NCBI GenBank assembly: GCA_002683405.1
Contig: NYTH01000054.1
Span: 62,001-126,000 of the forward strand
Source of the DNA: Salinisphaeraceae bacterium
GTDB taxonomy: Bacteria; Pseudomonadota; Gammaproteobacteria; Nevskiales; Salinisphaeraceae
Direction of reading: 5' to 3'
DNA: 64,000 bases
Shown here: positions 39,245-45,860 of the stretch, piece by piece
Numbering within the stretch: position 1 is the first letter of the stretch
Layout: the number at the start of each line of letters is the position of its first letter
The notes under the pieces: generated by a model
What the model saw: only the letters and a program-made list of their open reading frames with translations
Databases searched by the model: none
What the model was told of the DNA's origin: nothing
Position numbers and translations under genes: made by a program

Positions 39245-39646
39245 ATGCAAGTCCGCCTCACGCTCCTGCCCGGCCAGAACGGCACGCGGCAACTCGCCCG
39301 AAAATACGGCGATCGCCTCATCTGCGTGCGCTACCGCTACGACGAAGCCACCCGGCGCCGCTACAAGACCATCGAGCTCATCGAATCCACCAGCCCCTGG
39401 CCGGCCGACGCCAGCACCCCCCTGCCCGTCGAAAAACCCCGGATGCCTCGATCACCGGCCACGGCCCAGCCGGAGGATATACGGCACGACAAGCACCGTA
39501 TGCTTGTGAATATCGAATTCGATGAAATGGAATTAAGGCAGAAAGCCCAAAGGGCCGGCGGATTCTGGGTCAAGAAGGAAAAAGCCTGGTCGATACCCTC
39601 GACACAGATACCCATTCTCGGGCTTAGCGACCGGGTCAAGAAATGA
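39245..39646 (+). CDS. Conserved hypothetical protein
   Basis: 133 residues. The N-terminal part MQVRLTLLPGQNGTRQLARKYGDRLICVRYRYDEATRRRYKTIELIE looks like a small conserved protein type I have seen in many gammaproteobacteria with no assigned function: a basic beta-rich domain with the RYRYDE-RRRYKT core. The C-terminal half (NIEFDEMELRQKAQRAGGFWVKKEKAW) is separate and helical, and reads like a conserved module that compares an expected amino acid composition of a DNA- or RNA-associated protein, but this is only an impression. It lies between the acylase and the integron cassettes and is GC-rich like the host. Confidence 0.65.
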   Translation: MQVRLTLLPGQNGTRQLARKYGDRLICVRYRYDEATRRRYKTIELIESTSPWPADASTPLPVEKPRMPRSPATAQPEDIRHDKHRMLVNIEFDEMELRQKAQRAGGFWVKKEKAWSIPSTQIPILGLSDRVKK

Positions 39647-39707
39647 TGCGATATAGACCTATAAATACCGCATATATAGATTTATATGTATTCTTTCTAA
39701 TCAGCTG

Positions 39708-40260
39708 TTATGCATCATTGAGCTAAATCTCCATGCTTACGGTAAGTTCATACATTTCTATTAGCGCAATTGCCGGAGGCCTTTTGCTATTTGTTGCGGG
39801 TTTGATCGCAGCGGTATTTCTGCCTCATCGCTGTGCGCCCTTGGTACGAAACCGTCCAGAGCAATTGGCTATCGGCTTCTCTATACTGCTGGCTTGTATT
39901 GGCAGCTTCCTTTTATTCGTCATCCCTGCATATTCTGGTTCTTCTGGAAGCAGAACTTTCATTGAGGTCAATGGGCCAAGCGTCATTCCACTATTTACTA
40001 TTCCAGTGCTCTTTGCCTTCGTGCCCCTTGTTTTCTGGCGTGTTCGTGTTCGTGCTGCCATTGAGGGCTTGTGCGCTTTTTTGCTTGGTGGGCAAGCTGC
40101 AATTGGCATGTCAGGCTATGGTTTATTCTTTGGTCCAAGCGGCGCCGCTATGGTCGTTGCGGGCATTCTCGCAATGAGGACAAAAAATGCCGCATAACAA
40201 ATCGCTGGAGCGGGACGTTTTACCGCGCTGCGCGCGGCAAAACGCCCCTCAGCTCAGGCG
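39708..40260 (+). mobile_element. Integron gene cassette 1
   Basis: The cassette runs from TTATGC (after a G at 39707, core-like GTTATGC) to the G of the next core at 40260. Its own R'' core, GCATAAC at 40192-40198, is the exact complement of GTTATGC at its beginning, as expected when the circular cassette rebuilds its attC. It carries one gene whose stop codon lies inside R''. No full attC stem is visible left of 39707, so this is the left edge of the recognisable array. Confidence 0.8.
39733..40197 (+). CDS. Integron cassette membrane protein, unknown function
   Basis: 154 residues with about four membrane segments (ISAIAGGLLLFVAGLIAAVFL, LAIGFSILLACIGSFLLFVIPAY, SVIPLFTIPVLFAFVPLVFW and a C-terminal GLCAFLLGGQAAIGMSGYGLFF / AAMVVAGILAM pair). 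No family recognised. Base composition and codon use are more AT-rich than the surrounding host genes. The stop TAA is within the attC core (GCATAAC). Preceded by only 25 bases of cassette leader, so expression depends on an outside promoter or a weak internal one. Confidence 0.75.
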   Translation: MLTVSSYISISAIAGGLLLFVAGLIAAVFLPHRCAPLVRNRPEQLAIGFSILLACIGSFLLFVIPAYSGSSGSRTFIEVNGPSVIPLFTIPVLFAFVPLVFWRVRVRAAIEGLCAFLLGGQAAIGMSGYGLFFGPSGAAMVVAGILAMRTKNAA

Positions 40261-40266
40261 TTAGGC
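40192..40266 (+). other. attC recombination site 1 (75 bp)
   Basis: R'' GCATAAC (40192-40198), L''-like CGCTGGAGCGGGACG, central hairpin CGTTTT...AAAACG, L'-like CGCCCCTCAGCTCAGG, and R' GTTAGGC (40260-40266). The imperfect arm pairing with extra bases on one side is the usual attC form that directs bottom-strand recombination. Confidence 0.85.
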
Positions 40267-40848
40267 GATCTAAGTATGGAGCATCTAAATTCTTCGATAA
40301 CTCCGCTTTCGATTTATCATGGAGTGCCTAAAGGTTGGTCCAAAAAAGAAATTCTGGATAAATACAGATTACTGGGCGGCAAAGGAGATATCGAACCAGA
40401 GGAGGCGACTGAACCCGGCGCTCCTTCTTGGCTACCAGATAGGTACAATTGGCTCCAATATAGAGCTACTCTATATGAAATTGCCGGTGGCTTAAAAGTA
40501 TCTGACGAAGCTTGTATTGAAATCGCCATACAGTATATAGAGTTCAATTATTTTGGTTCATATTCGGGCTTTATTAGAGAACGCTTTGCACGTCTTCTAA
40601 AGGGAAAAAATATAAGCTACGAGCAAGCTGTAAGATTAAAGCACCACTTTCAAAAGTTGCGTAGTAATAATCTATTTTTACAAGAATTTAAAGAATACAA
40701 AAAACTAGAAAGCAGTATTAAAGCGGAGTGGCCAAATGCCTAACAAACGCTTCCAGCCTGACGCCAAAACTTTCGCGTTTTTGTGTCACTCGCTTCGCTC
40801 AAACATTAACACAAAAGCACTCCAGCTTTGGCGCAGCTGAAGCGGGCG
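40261..40848 (+). mobile_element. Integron gene cassette 2
   Basis: Begins TTAGGC in the R' of attC 1 and ends with the G of the R' of attC 2. Its R'' GCCTAAC (40738-40744) is the complement of its starting GTTAGGC. The insert is clearly AT-rich against the host background. It carries one gene. Confidence 0.85.
40276..40743 (+). CDS. Integron cassette protein, unknown function
   Basis: 155 residues; no family recognised. Soluble and helical in the second half (ISYEQAVRLKHHFQKLRSNNLFLQEFKEYKKLESSI), with an aromatic-rich middle (APSWLPDRYNWLQYRATLYEIAGGL, YIEFNYFGSYSGFIRERFARLL). Base composition is much more AT-rich than the chromosome, with many TAT, AAA and ATA codons. The start lies 15 bases inside the cassette and the stop is in the R'' core, the typical tight packing of integron cassette genes. 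Could be part of a defence or toxin function, but nothing in the sequence shows it. Confidence 0.75.
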   Translation: MEHLNSSITPLSIYHGVPKGWSKKEILDKYRLLGGKGDIEPEEATEPGAPSWLPDRYNWLQYRATLYEIAGGLKVSDEACIEIAIQYIEFNYFGSYSGFIRERFARLLKGKNISYEQAVRLKHHFQKLRSNNLFLQEFKEYKKLESSIKAEWPNA

Positions 40849-40854
40849 TTAGGC
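40738..40854 (+). other. attC recombination site 2 (117 bp)
   Basis: R'' GCCTAAC, L'' CGCTTCCAGCCTGACGCC, R' GTTAGGC (40848-40854) preceded by GGCGCAGCTGAAGCGGGC. The arms pair closely with unpaired bases on one strand. The inner part also pairs (CGCCAAA with TTTGGCG, TTTTTGTGT with ACACAAAA), giving a long variable terminal structure like Vibrio-type attC sites. Confidence 0.92.
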
Positions 40855-40877
40855 CTTAATTATCGATCACGGTCATC

Positions 40878-41498
40878 ATGAACCTGTCAGAAGCAATTAT
40901 CTTATTTGGCATCATGGTCGCGCTTGCTGCCCTGCCAAGTTCTAGCGTCGCATTGGTCGTTGCCCGTGCAGCCACATCGGACATTACCAATGGCATCGCC
41001 GCAGCTGTTGGCATCGTGCTTGGTGATCTCGTATTTGTCGCTCTCGCTATACTTGGTTTGTCTGTAGTAGCAGAAACACTGGGTAGTTTTTTTGCATTAG
41101 TAAAAATTCTCGGCGGCCTGTATTTAATCTATCTCGGCATCAAGCTCCTGAAATCTAAGCCAGGTTCTGTTCAAGCACCGATCAATGCCAAAAGAACGAG
41201 GGGCTTGGCCGCAAGCCTAATCGCTGGCTTCGTTCTAACGCTCGGGGATTTAAAAGCTATCCTCTTCTACGCCAGCCTTTTGCCAATGTTCATTAATTTA
41301 TCCGCCATCAATGCACATGAAGTAATGGCTATCGTTGCAATTACTATTATTGCTGTCGGCAGCGTTAAAATATCTTATGCAATTTTTGGCGTTAGAGTAG
41401 CCAGTTTTGCTAGTCGTCAAAAATATGCAGGGGCCTGTCAAAAAACTGCTGGCGGTTTATTGATCGGAACCGGAAGTTATGTGGCATTTAAGGCCTAA
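40878..41498 (+). CDS. LysE/RhtB family amino-acid exporter, integron cassette
   Basis: 206 residues, the LysE family length, with six predicted helices. Features are the N-terminal IILFGIMVALAALPSSSVALVVARAATSDITNGIAAAVGIVLGD and LVKILGGLYLIYLGIKLLKS, both family signatures. It exports amino acids or related compounds such as homoserine lactones; substrate not deducible. It is the gene of the third cassette, which begins TTAGGCC at 40849; its stop TAA is inside GCCTAAC (41493-41499), the complement of that start. The attC stem that should follow is missing (see repeats). Confidence 0.9.
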   Translation: MNLSEAIILFGIMVALAALPSSSVALVVARAATSDITNGIAAAVGIVLGDLVFVALAILGLSVVAETLGSFFALVKILGGLYLIYLGIKLLKSKPGSVQAPINAKRTRGLAASLIAGFVLTLGDLKAILFYASLLPMFINLSAINAHEVMAIVAITIIAVGSVKISYAIFGVRVASFASRQKYAGACQKTAGGLLIGTGSYVAFKA

Positions 41499-41500
41499 CC

Positions 41501-41578
41501 GAAAAATCGGGTCAGAGTAGAATTTCGATACGCAAGAAGGAAAAATCGGGTCAGAGTAGAATTTCGATACGCAAGAAG
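41501..41578 (+). repeat. Two tandem 39-bp repeats at a truncated attC
   Basis: Identical units 41501-41539 and 41540-41578 starting GAAAAATCGGGTCAGAGTAG and ending CGATACGCAAGAAG. The first begins one base after the R'' core of the LysE cassette, replacing the rest of its attC. The core GGGTCAGAGTA-AATT also occurs at 42325-42380 and in decayed form near 42890. Confidence 0.95.
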
Positions 41579-41614
41579 GGTTCTTGTCTTCAGAGAGCTC
41601 ACGGCTGCATAGCC

Positions 41615-41709
41615 ACATAACCAATCACTCCCAGCCGACGTACTCGCATCCGGTGAGTATTCCCTCATTCGCTACGCTTATTCGGCGCGGCCGGGTTCAT
41701 GCGTTATGC
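41615..41709 (+). other. attC recombination site 3 (95 bp)
   Basis: R'' ACATAAC (41615-41621), L''-like CCCAGCCGACG, a central region, L'-like CGCGGCCGGG and R' GTTATGC (41703-41709). It belongs to a cassette whose body has been lost except for about 36 bases (41579-41614). R'' would pair with a cassette starting TTATGT; the decayed phosphatase gene at 44311 starts with GTTATGT, which may be coincidence. Confidence 0.7.
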
Positions 41710-41746
41710 GCTTGTTGCGTGATGCGCAACGCGGTATTCTTGTGGC

Positions 41747-42025
41747 GTGATCAAGTCGTTTCGCCATAAAGGGCTTAAGAAGTACTTTGAATCCGGTTCA
41801 AAGGCCGGAATCCAGCCTGAGCACGCCAAGCGGCTACGAATGCAACTAGCGGCATTGAATACCGCGATTACTATCGAAGATATGGATATCCCTGGCTTCA
41901 AACTGCACTCGTTAAAAGGCCCGAACGAAAGACGATGGTCTATCTGGGTCAATGGCAACTGGCGAGTCACGTTCGAATTTCAGGAAGGTAATGCCTTCGT
42001 TCTGGATTACGAGGATTATCACTAA
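41747..42025 (+). CDS. higB: HigB-like toxin, RelE superfamily
   Basis: 92 residues starting GTG. Plasmid-maintenance-killer type mRNA interferase: MIKSFRHKGLKKYFESGSKAGI, HAKRLRMQLAALNTAI, IPGFKLHSLKG and RWSIWVNGNWRVTFEF...VLDYEDYH, a complete HigB signature. Encoded before its antitoxin, as in all higBA loci, with overlap. The gene lies 38 bases inside a cassette that begins TTATGC at 41704, so this toxin-antitoxin pair is an integron cassette, where such modules are thought to stabilise arrays. Confidence 0.93.
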   Translation: MIKSFRHKGLKKYFESGSKAGIQPEHAKRLRMQLAALNTAITIEDMDIPGFKLHSLKGPNERRWSIWVNGNWRVTFEFQEGNAFVLDYEDYH

Positions 42026-42318
42026 TGGCTATGCACAATCCCCCGCATCCTGGCGCGTTCATCCGAGAGGTTTATATGGAACCTTTCGACATTACGGGTC
42101 GTACGTTGGCCAAAAAGCTCGGTGTCTCTCCTTCCACTTTGAACCGGTTGCTTAAAGGTAGCAGCGGTGTCAGCTCTGAAATGGCTCTTCGTTTATCCAA
42201 GGCCCTGGGCCGTTCTGCCGAAAGTTGGTTGGCGATGCAGGATAACTATGAATTGTGGCAAGCGAAGCGTACCGTCAATCTTGATGGCGTCGAAAAGATT
42301 GAATTCGACGCTGCATAA
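42025..42318 (+). CDS. higA: HigA-like antitoxin
   Basis: 97 residues. XRE-type helix-turn-helix: MHNPPHPGAFIREVYMEPFDITGRTLAKKLGVSPSTLNRLLKGSSGVSSEMALRLSKALGRSAESWLAMQDNYELW, the standard HigA form. The ATG overlaps the higB stop. The stop TAA lies in GCATAAG (42313-42319), a one-base variant of GCATAAC, the R'' expected from the cassette's start TTATGC. The attC that should follow is again cut off by GGGTCAGAGTA-type repeats. Confidence 0.94.
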   Translation: MAMHNPPHPGAFIREVYMEPFDITGRTLAKKLGVSPSTLNRLLKGSSGVSSEMALRLSKALGRSAESWLAMQDNYELWQAKRTVNLDGVEKIEFDAA

Positions 42319-42324
42319 GAAAAA

Positions 42325-42380
42325 TGAAAAATGGGGTCAGAGTAAAATTCTTTGAAAAATGGGGTCAGAGTGAAATTCTT
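42325..42380 (+). repeat. Two tandem 28-bp repeats after the higBA cassette
   Basis: Units 42325-42352 and 42353-42380, differing at one base, each TGAAAAATGGGGTCAGAG then T(A/G)AAATTCTT. They begin 6 bases after the degenerate R'' of the cassette. The core is shared with the 39-bp repeats after the LysE cassette. Confidence 0.95.
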
Positions 42381-42431
42381 TGAGCCGCGGAGGCGGGCTT
42401 CGAAAAGTGTCTTGATAATTTCAAGAATTAT

Positions 42432-42899
42432 ATGGCATTGGAAGAAAGCATAAATTTCTTGCGAGTGAACGACCGCGTTACAACGTCTGGCGTGGTCGGG
42501 GCGAAGCGCCTGAGCGATCTCGGGCGCCTGGGTTATGGGGTCGTCATCAATCTGCTTCCGGACGAAAGCGAGCACGCTGTCAAGAACGAGCGGCAGATAG
42601 TCGAAGAACAAGGCCTACGCTACGTCCACATTCCGGTTGATTTCGGACGCCCTACCCTTGCGGATTTTGATGAATTCGACTCGGCGATGAATGAGGCGCA
42701 AGAGAAAAGGGTTCACATCCATTGCGCTGCCAACTACCGCGTGACGGCCTTTTATGCTCTGTACGCGGAATTGGGTGGAATCTGGACTCAATCGCAAGGT
42801 CAGGACTTTGTGGAGCGCCTGTGGCGGCCGCAGGATCATGAAGGGTGGCCAGTATTGTTTGCGACCGTCCGGGCGCGAGCAAAGACGTCGTCAGAGTAA
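42432..42899 (+). CDS. Protein tyrosine phosphatase-like protein (HC-x4-R form)
   Basis: 155 residues. Pattern of a small dual-specificity-like phosphatase: VTTSGVVGAKRLSDLGRLGYGVVINLLPDESEHAVKNERQIVEEQGLRYVHIPVDFGRPTLADFDEFDSAM and then VHIHCAANYRVTAFYALYAELG. The active-site loop reads H-C-x4-R, one residue shorter than the usual CX5R; I believe a group of bacterial relatives shares this form (HCALNMRVSAF type), so it may not be a defect. The gene is moderately GC-rich and sits between the repeat block and the P450. A decayed relative lies at 44311. Its last codons overlap a decayed copy of the repeat (gtcagagtaa, 42890-42899). Confidence 0.75.
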   Translation: MALEESINFLRVNDRVTTSGVVGAKRLSDLGRLGYGVVINLLPDESEHAVKNERQIVEEQGLRYVHIPVDFGRPTLADFDEFDSAMNEAQEKRVHIHCAANYRVTAFYALYAELGGIWTQSQGQDFVERLWRPQDHEGWPVLFATVRARAKTSSE

Positions 42900-42905
42900 G
42901 AATCT
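42890..42905 (+). repeat. Decayed copy of the GTCAGAGTAA repeat
   Basis: GTCAGAGTAAGAATCT matches the core of the 28-bp repeats (GTCAGAGTAAAATTCT) except for two or three bases. It includes the stop codon of the phosphatase-like gene, so the repeat may have set the end of that gene. Confidence 0.5.
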
Positions 42906-42950
42906 GTTCCCGCCCAGGATCTCTCGAGCCGCAATCGGGCCTACCCTCCC

Positions 42951-44174
42951 CTAAACCTCCGCGTTATCCGGCTGCCAGCGCAGCGGCAGGTTGAGAATCT
43001 TGGCGACCGTGCCGCCGGCGACCGGTATATCCGCGTCGGGCGGCACTGAAAAATCCGGGATGCGCGGTAGCCACTCCTGCAGCATGATGCTGAGCTCGGC
43101 CCGGCCCAGCAGGGAACCCGGGCAGCGGTGGGTGCCGTTGCCGAAGGTCAGCACCTTGCGCACCTCGCGGTGCCAGTCCACGTCCAGCGGATTGGGGTAA
43201 ATGCTGTCGTCGAGATTGTAGAAGGCGGTGGGGATGGCGATCATGTCGCCCTGTTTCAGCGCTACGCCCTTGTACTCGAAGTCCGCCCGTGCCATGCGCA
43301 CCATGGTGACCACGGGGAAGCGACGAATCAGTTCCAGGGTGGCATTGGGAATGAGCGACGGGTCATCCAGCAGTTCGCGTCGGCGCTCGGGATTGCGGGC
43401 CAGGAACAGCATGACGAAGCTGAACAGCGACGACACCGTGTCCAGCCCGGCGCCCATGAGGTGGATGGACGCACCGGTGGCCTCCATGCCGGTCATGGGG
43501 CGGCCGTTGATATCGGAATTGACCGCGCGGCTCAGCAGGTCTTCGCCCGGGTTGTCGCGACGCGCCTCGATGTAGGGCTGCAGATAGCCGGCGATATTCT
43601 CCAGCGCGGCCATGCGCTCTTCGGCCAGCGGCGCGCGGGTGCCTATTTCGGCCCAGTGGCCCAGCTTTGCCCGGTCTTCAAACGGCAGATCGACCAGGTC
43701 GAGGAATACGGTGAGGGGCAGTACATCGGCAAAGTCACCGATGAACTCGCACTGCCCGCGCGGCGCCAGTTGCGCCGAAAGCTCGATGGCCAGCCGGCGC
43801 ACGAAATCCGCTTCCGCGTTGACGGTCCTCGGCGACAGGCCCTTGTGGAGGTAATCCCGGAACGGACCGTGTTCGGGCGGGTCCAGCGTGAAGGCGCCCA
43901 TGGGCAGCGGTTCCGCTGCGGCGGGGATGAAGTAGTGCTTCGAACTGAAGCGCTCGTGGTCCGCGTACAGATCGAAAACATCCTGACCGCGCACCGCAAT
44001 CCAGTGACCGCCGTGATGGGGCGACCACACCAGCGGCGCCGGGGTGGAGCGCTGGAACTCCACGCAAGCCTGGTGAAAGGACTCGGCATCCGACGACGGG
44101 TTGTACACGTCGAAACCCACCACGAGTTCGCGCGGCACATGCGACGGGATGGATTGCTGTTCTGATCTATCCAC
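42951..44174 (-). CDS. Cytochrome P450, CYP101 (P450cam)-like
   Basis: 407 residues, close to P450cam (about 414). Heme ligand Cys351 in FGNGTHRCPG; I-helix acid-alcohol pair Asp245-Thr246 in GAGLDTV; the ExxR in TLELIRRF; and end-to-end similarity to P450cam (VPRELVVGFDVYNPS, GGHWIAVRGQ, FSSKHYFIP, LQEWLPRIPDFSVPPDADI). The P450cam Tyr96 that hydrogen-bonds camphor aligns with a Leu in AEPLPMGAF, so the substrate probably differs. It is a class I soluble monooxygenase needing a ferredoxin and reductase; neither is encoded here. It is GC-rich like the host and flanked by two phosphatase-like copies. Confidence 0.93.
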   Translation of the reverse strand: MDRSEQQSIPSHVPRELVVGFDVYNPSSDAESFHQACVEFQRSTPAPLVWSPHHGGHWIAVRGQDVFDLYADHERFSSKHYFIPAAAEPLPMGAFTLDPPEHGPFRDYLHKGLSPRTVNAEADFVRRLAIELSAQLAPRGQCEFIGDFADVLPLTVFLDLVDLPFEDRAKLGHWAEIGTRAPLAEERMAALENIAGYLQPYIEARRDNPGEDLLSRAVNSDINGRPMTGMEATGASIHLMGAGLDTVSSLFSFVMLFLARNPERRRELLDDPSLIPNATLELIRRFPVVTMVRMARADFEYKGVALKQGDMIAIPTAFYNLDDSIYPNPLDVDWHREVRKVLTFGNGTHRCPGSLLGRAELSIMLQEWLPRIPDFSVPPDADIPVAGGTVAKILNLPLRWQPDNAEV

Positions 44175-44310
44175 GACTATCGCCTCTCTTCAGTTGGACG
44201 CCCCGCCTACGCAGTGTAACGAACGCGATGCTATCGCAGCCGGACTGACTGAAACATGAAGGCAGAGCCAACTCGTCTTTCTCGCTCAACTGGCTTGTTT
44301 TTGCGGCGTT

Positions 44311-44724
44311 ATGTCTTTAGCTGACAGCGATAGCTTCAGGCCGGTCAGCACTCTGGTGACACCTCCGGGCGTTGTGGGCGCCGCCAGGCCCGGCCGACTT
44401 GGGTCGGAAAACTACGGCAGGGTGATCATCCGGCGGCGAGACAGCAGTGAGTCAGTCGTCGAGAACGAGCGGCGACTCGTTGAAGACCAGGGCATTCGCA
44501 ACATGCGTTTTCCGGTGGATTTTGCCTGCCTTACCCTGGCGGACTACGATCGCTTGGCGTCCGAGATGGATGCTGCCGTCGGCACAACGCTCCAAATACA
44601 CTGCACAGCCCGTTAGCAGGTGCGCGCTTTTTGCGGTTTCTACACCGAGACTTGTCATTCTTGAACCGCAGCAACACCGAGCAGTTCGTGGCGCAGGGAT
44701 GAAATCCGGGAGCTATGGCAACGC
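44311..44724 (+). pseudogene. Decayed copy of the phosphatase-like gene
   Basis: The frame aligns with the gene at 42432 from VTPPGVVGAARPGRLG through VVENERRLVEDQGIRNMRFPVDFACLTLADYDRLASEMDAAVGTTLQIHCTA. Then the codon for Tyr of HCAANYR is TAG here and the catalytic Arg is Gln; similarity resumes after the stop (V-x-A-F-x-x-x-Y-x-E) and faintly at EIRELWQR (about 44700). A second in-frame stop lies at 44659. So it is a nonsense-broken paralogue with an active-site loss. Its start ATG sits inside GTTATGT (44308-44314), an integron-core-like sequence. Confidence 0.75.
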
Positions 44725-44900
44725 GGGCCCGGCGAATCCGGAGCGGGTGACCCACGATCAATCCGGTCAAATCGAAAAAAGCGGCAGGTCGGGTGTCCGG
44801 GCGCGAGCGTTATCCCGCCGTGCAGGCCGCACGAATAACCGGGCTCCGGTAATTGATGCCGGGGCCCGGAGTGGTCAATGGCTGCTAAAAGGCTGCCGGC

Positions 44901-45569
44901 CTAGAGCCCCGGCAGGGTGGGCAGCGTGGGGACGGTCGGCAGATCGGGGCCGGGGGTGGCCAGATCATTCACGAACACGGTGCGACCGCGATCAATGGCG
45001 TTGACCTCGGCGACCTTGGTCGCCTCCAGTGTGGGCGCCAACGGGCCGGTTGCCCCACCCTGGGCGACGATGAAGGCGTCCAGGGTTGTCGCCGGAATTT
45101 CGATAAGCACTTCCTGATCCAGTGCCAGGGCCGGGCCCGTCAGAATTTCAGCGTAGTTCATGTTGCCCGAGGCCACCTCATTCAGGGCCTGCATGCCCTC
45201 CATCTGAAGCTTGACGGCCGCGTCTGCGACTTCCTCGCCAACCAGCGTGAACGCGTTAGCGCTGTTCTGCAGATGGTCTGCGGTCAACAGGGCGCCGGGG
45301 TCGGCGTTCGTAAGCGTGCTCGGGTCCGAGGCCAGCGCCACCAGTGAGTCAGCAATGGCAATCAGTTCCGGCTGACTGGGCTGGGCAGCCGCCACACCTG
45401 TCCCCACGGCCGCGCCGTAGTTGATCAGGCCCAGAACGGGTTGCGGGCCGAGACTGCCGGTGCTCGGCAGTGCGCCCGACAGACCACCCAGTGGCAGTGC
45501 GGCAGGCTGTGCGTGGACGGCCCCGGCGGTCAGCATCAGGGCGGCGACAGTCGTGGCTGTGGTTTTCAT
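44901..45569 (-). CDS. Secreted hypothetical protein
   Basis: 222 residues from the ATG that starts a Sec signal peptide (MKTTATTVAALMLTAGAVHAQ); the ribosome site AGAGGAG is upstream. The mature part is Ala/Leu/Pro-rich with no cysteine: a low-complexity Gly/Pro linker (LPLGGLSGALPSTGSLGPQP), a helical body (LIAIADSLVALASDPS, ADAAVKLQMEGMQALNEVASGN) and a C-terminal threefold PTVP-TLPT-LPGL tail. No family recognised. Could be a periplasmic or surface structural protein. Single gene with about 290 bases on each side. Confidence 0.65.
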   Translation of the reverse strand: MKTTATTVAALMLTAGAVHAQPAALPLGGLSGALPSTGSLGPQPVLGLINYGAAVGTGVAAAQPSQPELIAIADSLVALASDPSTLTNADPGALLTADHLQNSANAFTLVGEEVADAAVKLQMEGMQALNEVASGNMNYAEILTGPALALDQEVLIEIPATTLDAFIVAQGGATGPLAPTLEATKVAEVNAIDRGRTVFVNDLATPGPDLPTVPTLPTLPGL

Positions 45570-45860
45570 CAGGTCGCTCCTCTTTATGAATAATTGTCTT
45601 TTCATCAATAACATACGTGTGGGTCAGGCGCAATGAGCGACAGTTTCCGCCGCGGGTGGACCGGTTGTCTGTAAGACGATGACCAGACGACCTTTCGCAT
45701 CGCCTCGCTGGCGTGCGCGGCCCGAAGATGTTGCGCCGCCGGCACATGTCCCCAGGCCAGAGCCTGACGCGGTCTGTATGCCATCCGGAAATCGAGTGGC
45801 GGCGTTGCGTTCAGGGCCCGGGTGGCGCCTGCTTGCGAAAGTCGGCTTGTCCGTACCTGG

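Noticed and set aside
41501-41578. Tandem repeats considered as a small CRISPR array
   Set aside because: The units are directly joined with no spacers, and there are no cas genes.
42432-42899. Phosphatase active loop with CX4R as a defect
   Set aside because: Related bacterial proteins appear to share the shorter loop, so it is taken as a family trait, not damage.
42962-42968. GTTATCC as an attC core
   Set aside because: It lies in the coding end of the P450 gene and has no partner core.
44214-44314. Possible fourth attC site (GTGTAAC ... GTTATGT)
   Set aside because: The right core fits but the left core does not pair with it and I cannot find matching L arms, so it was not annotated as attC.
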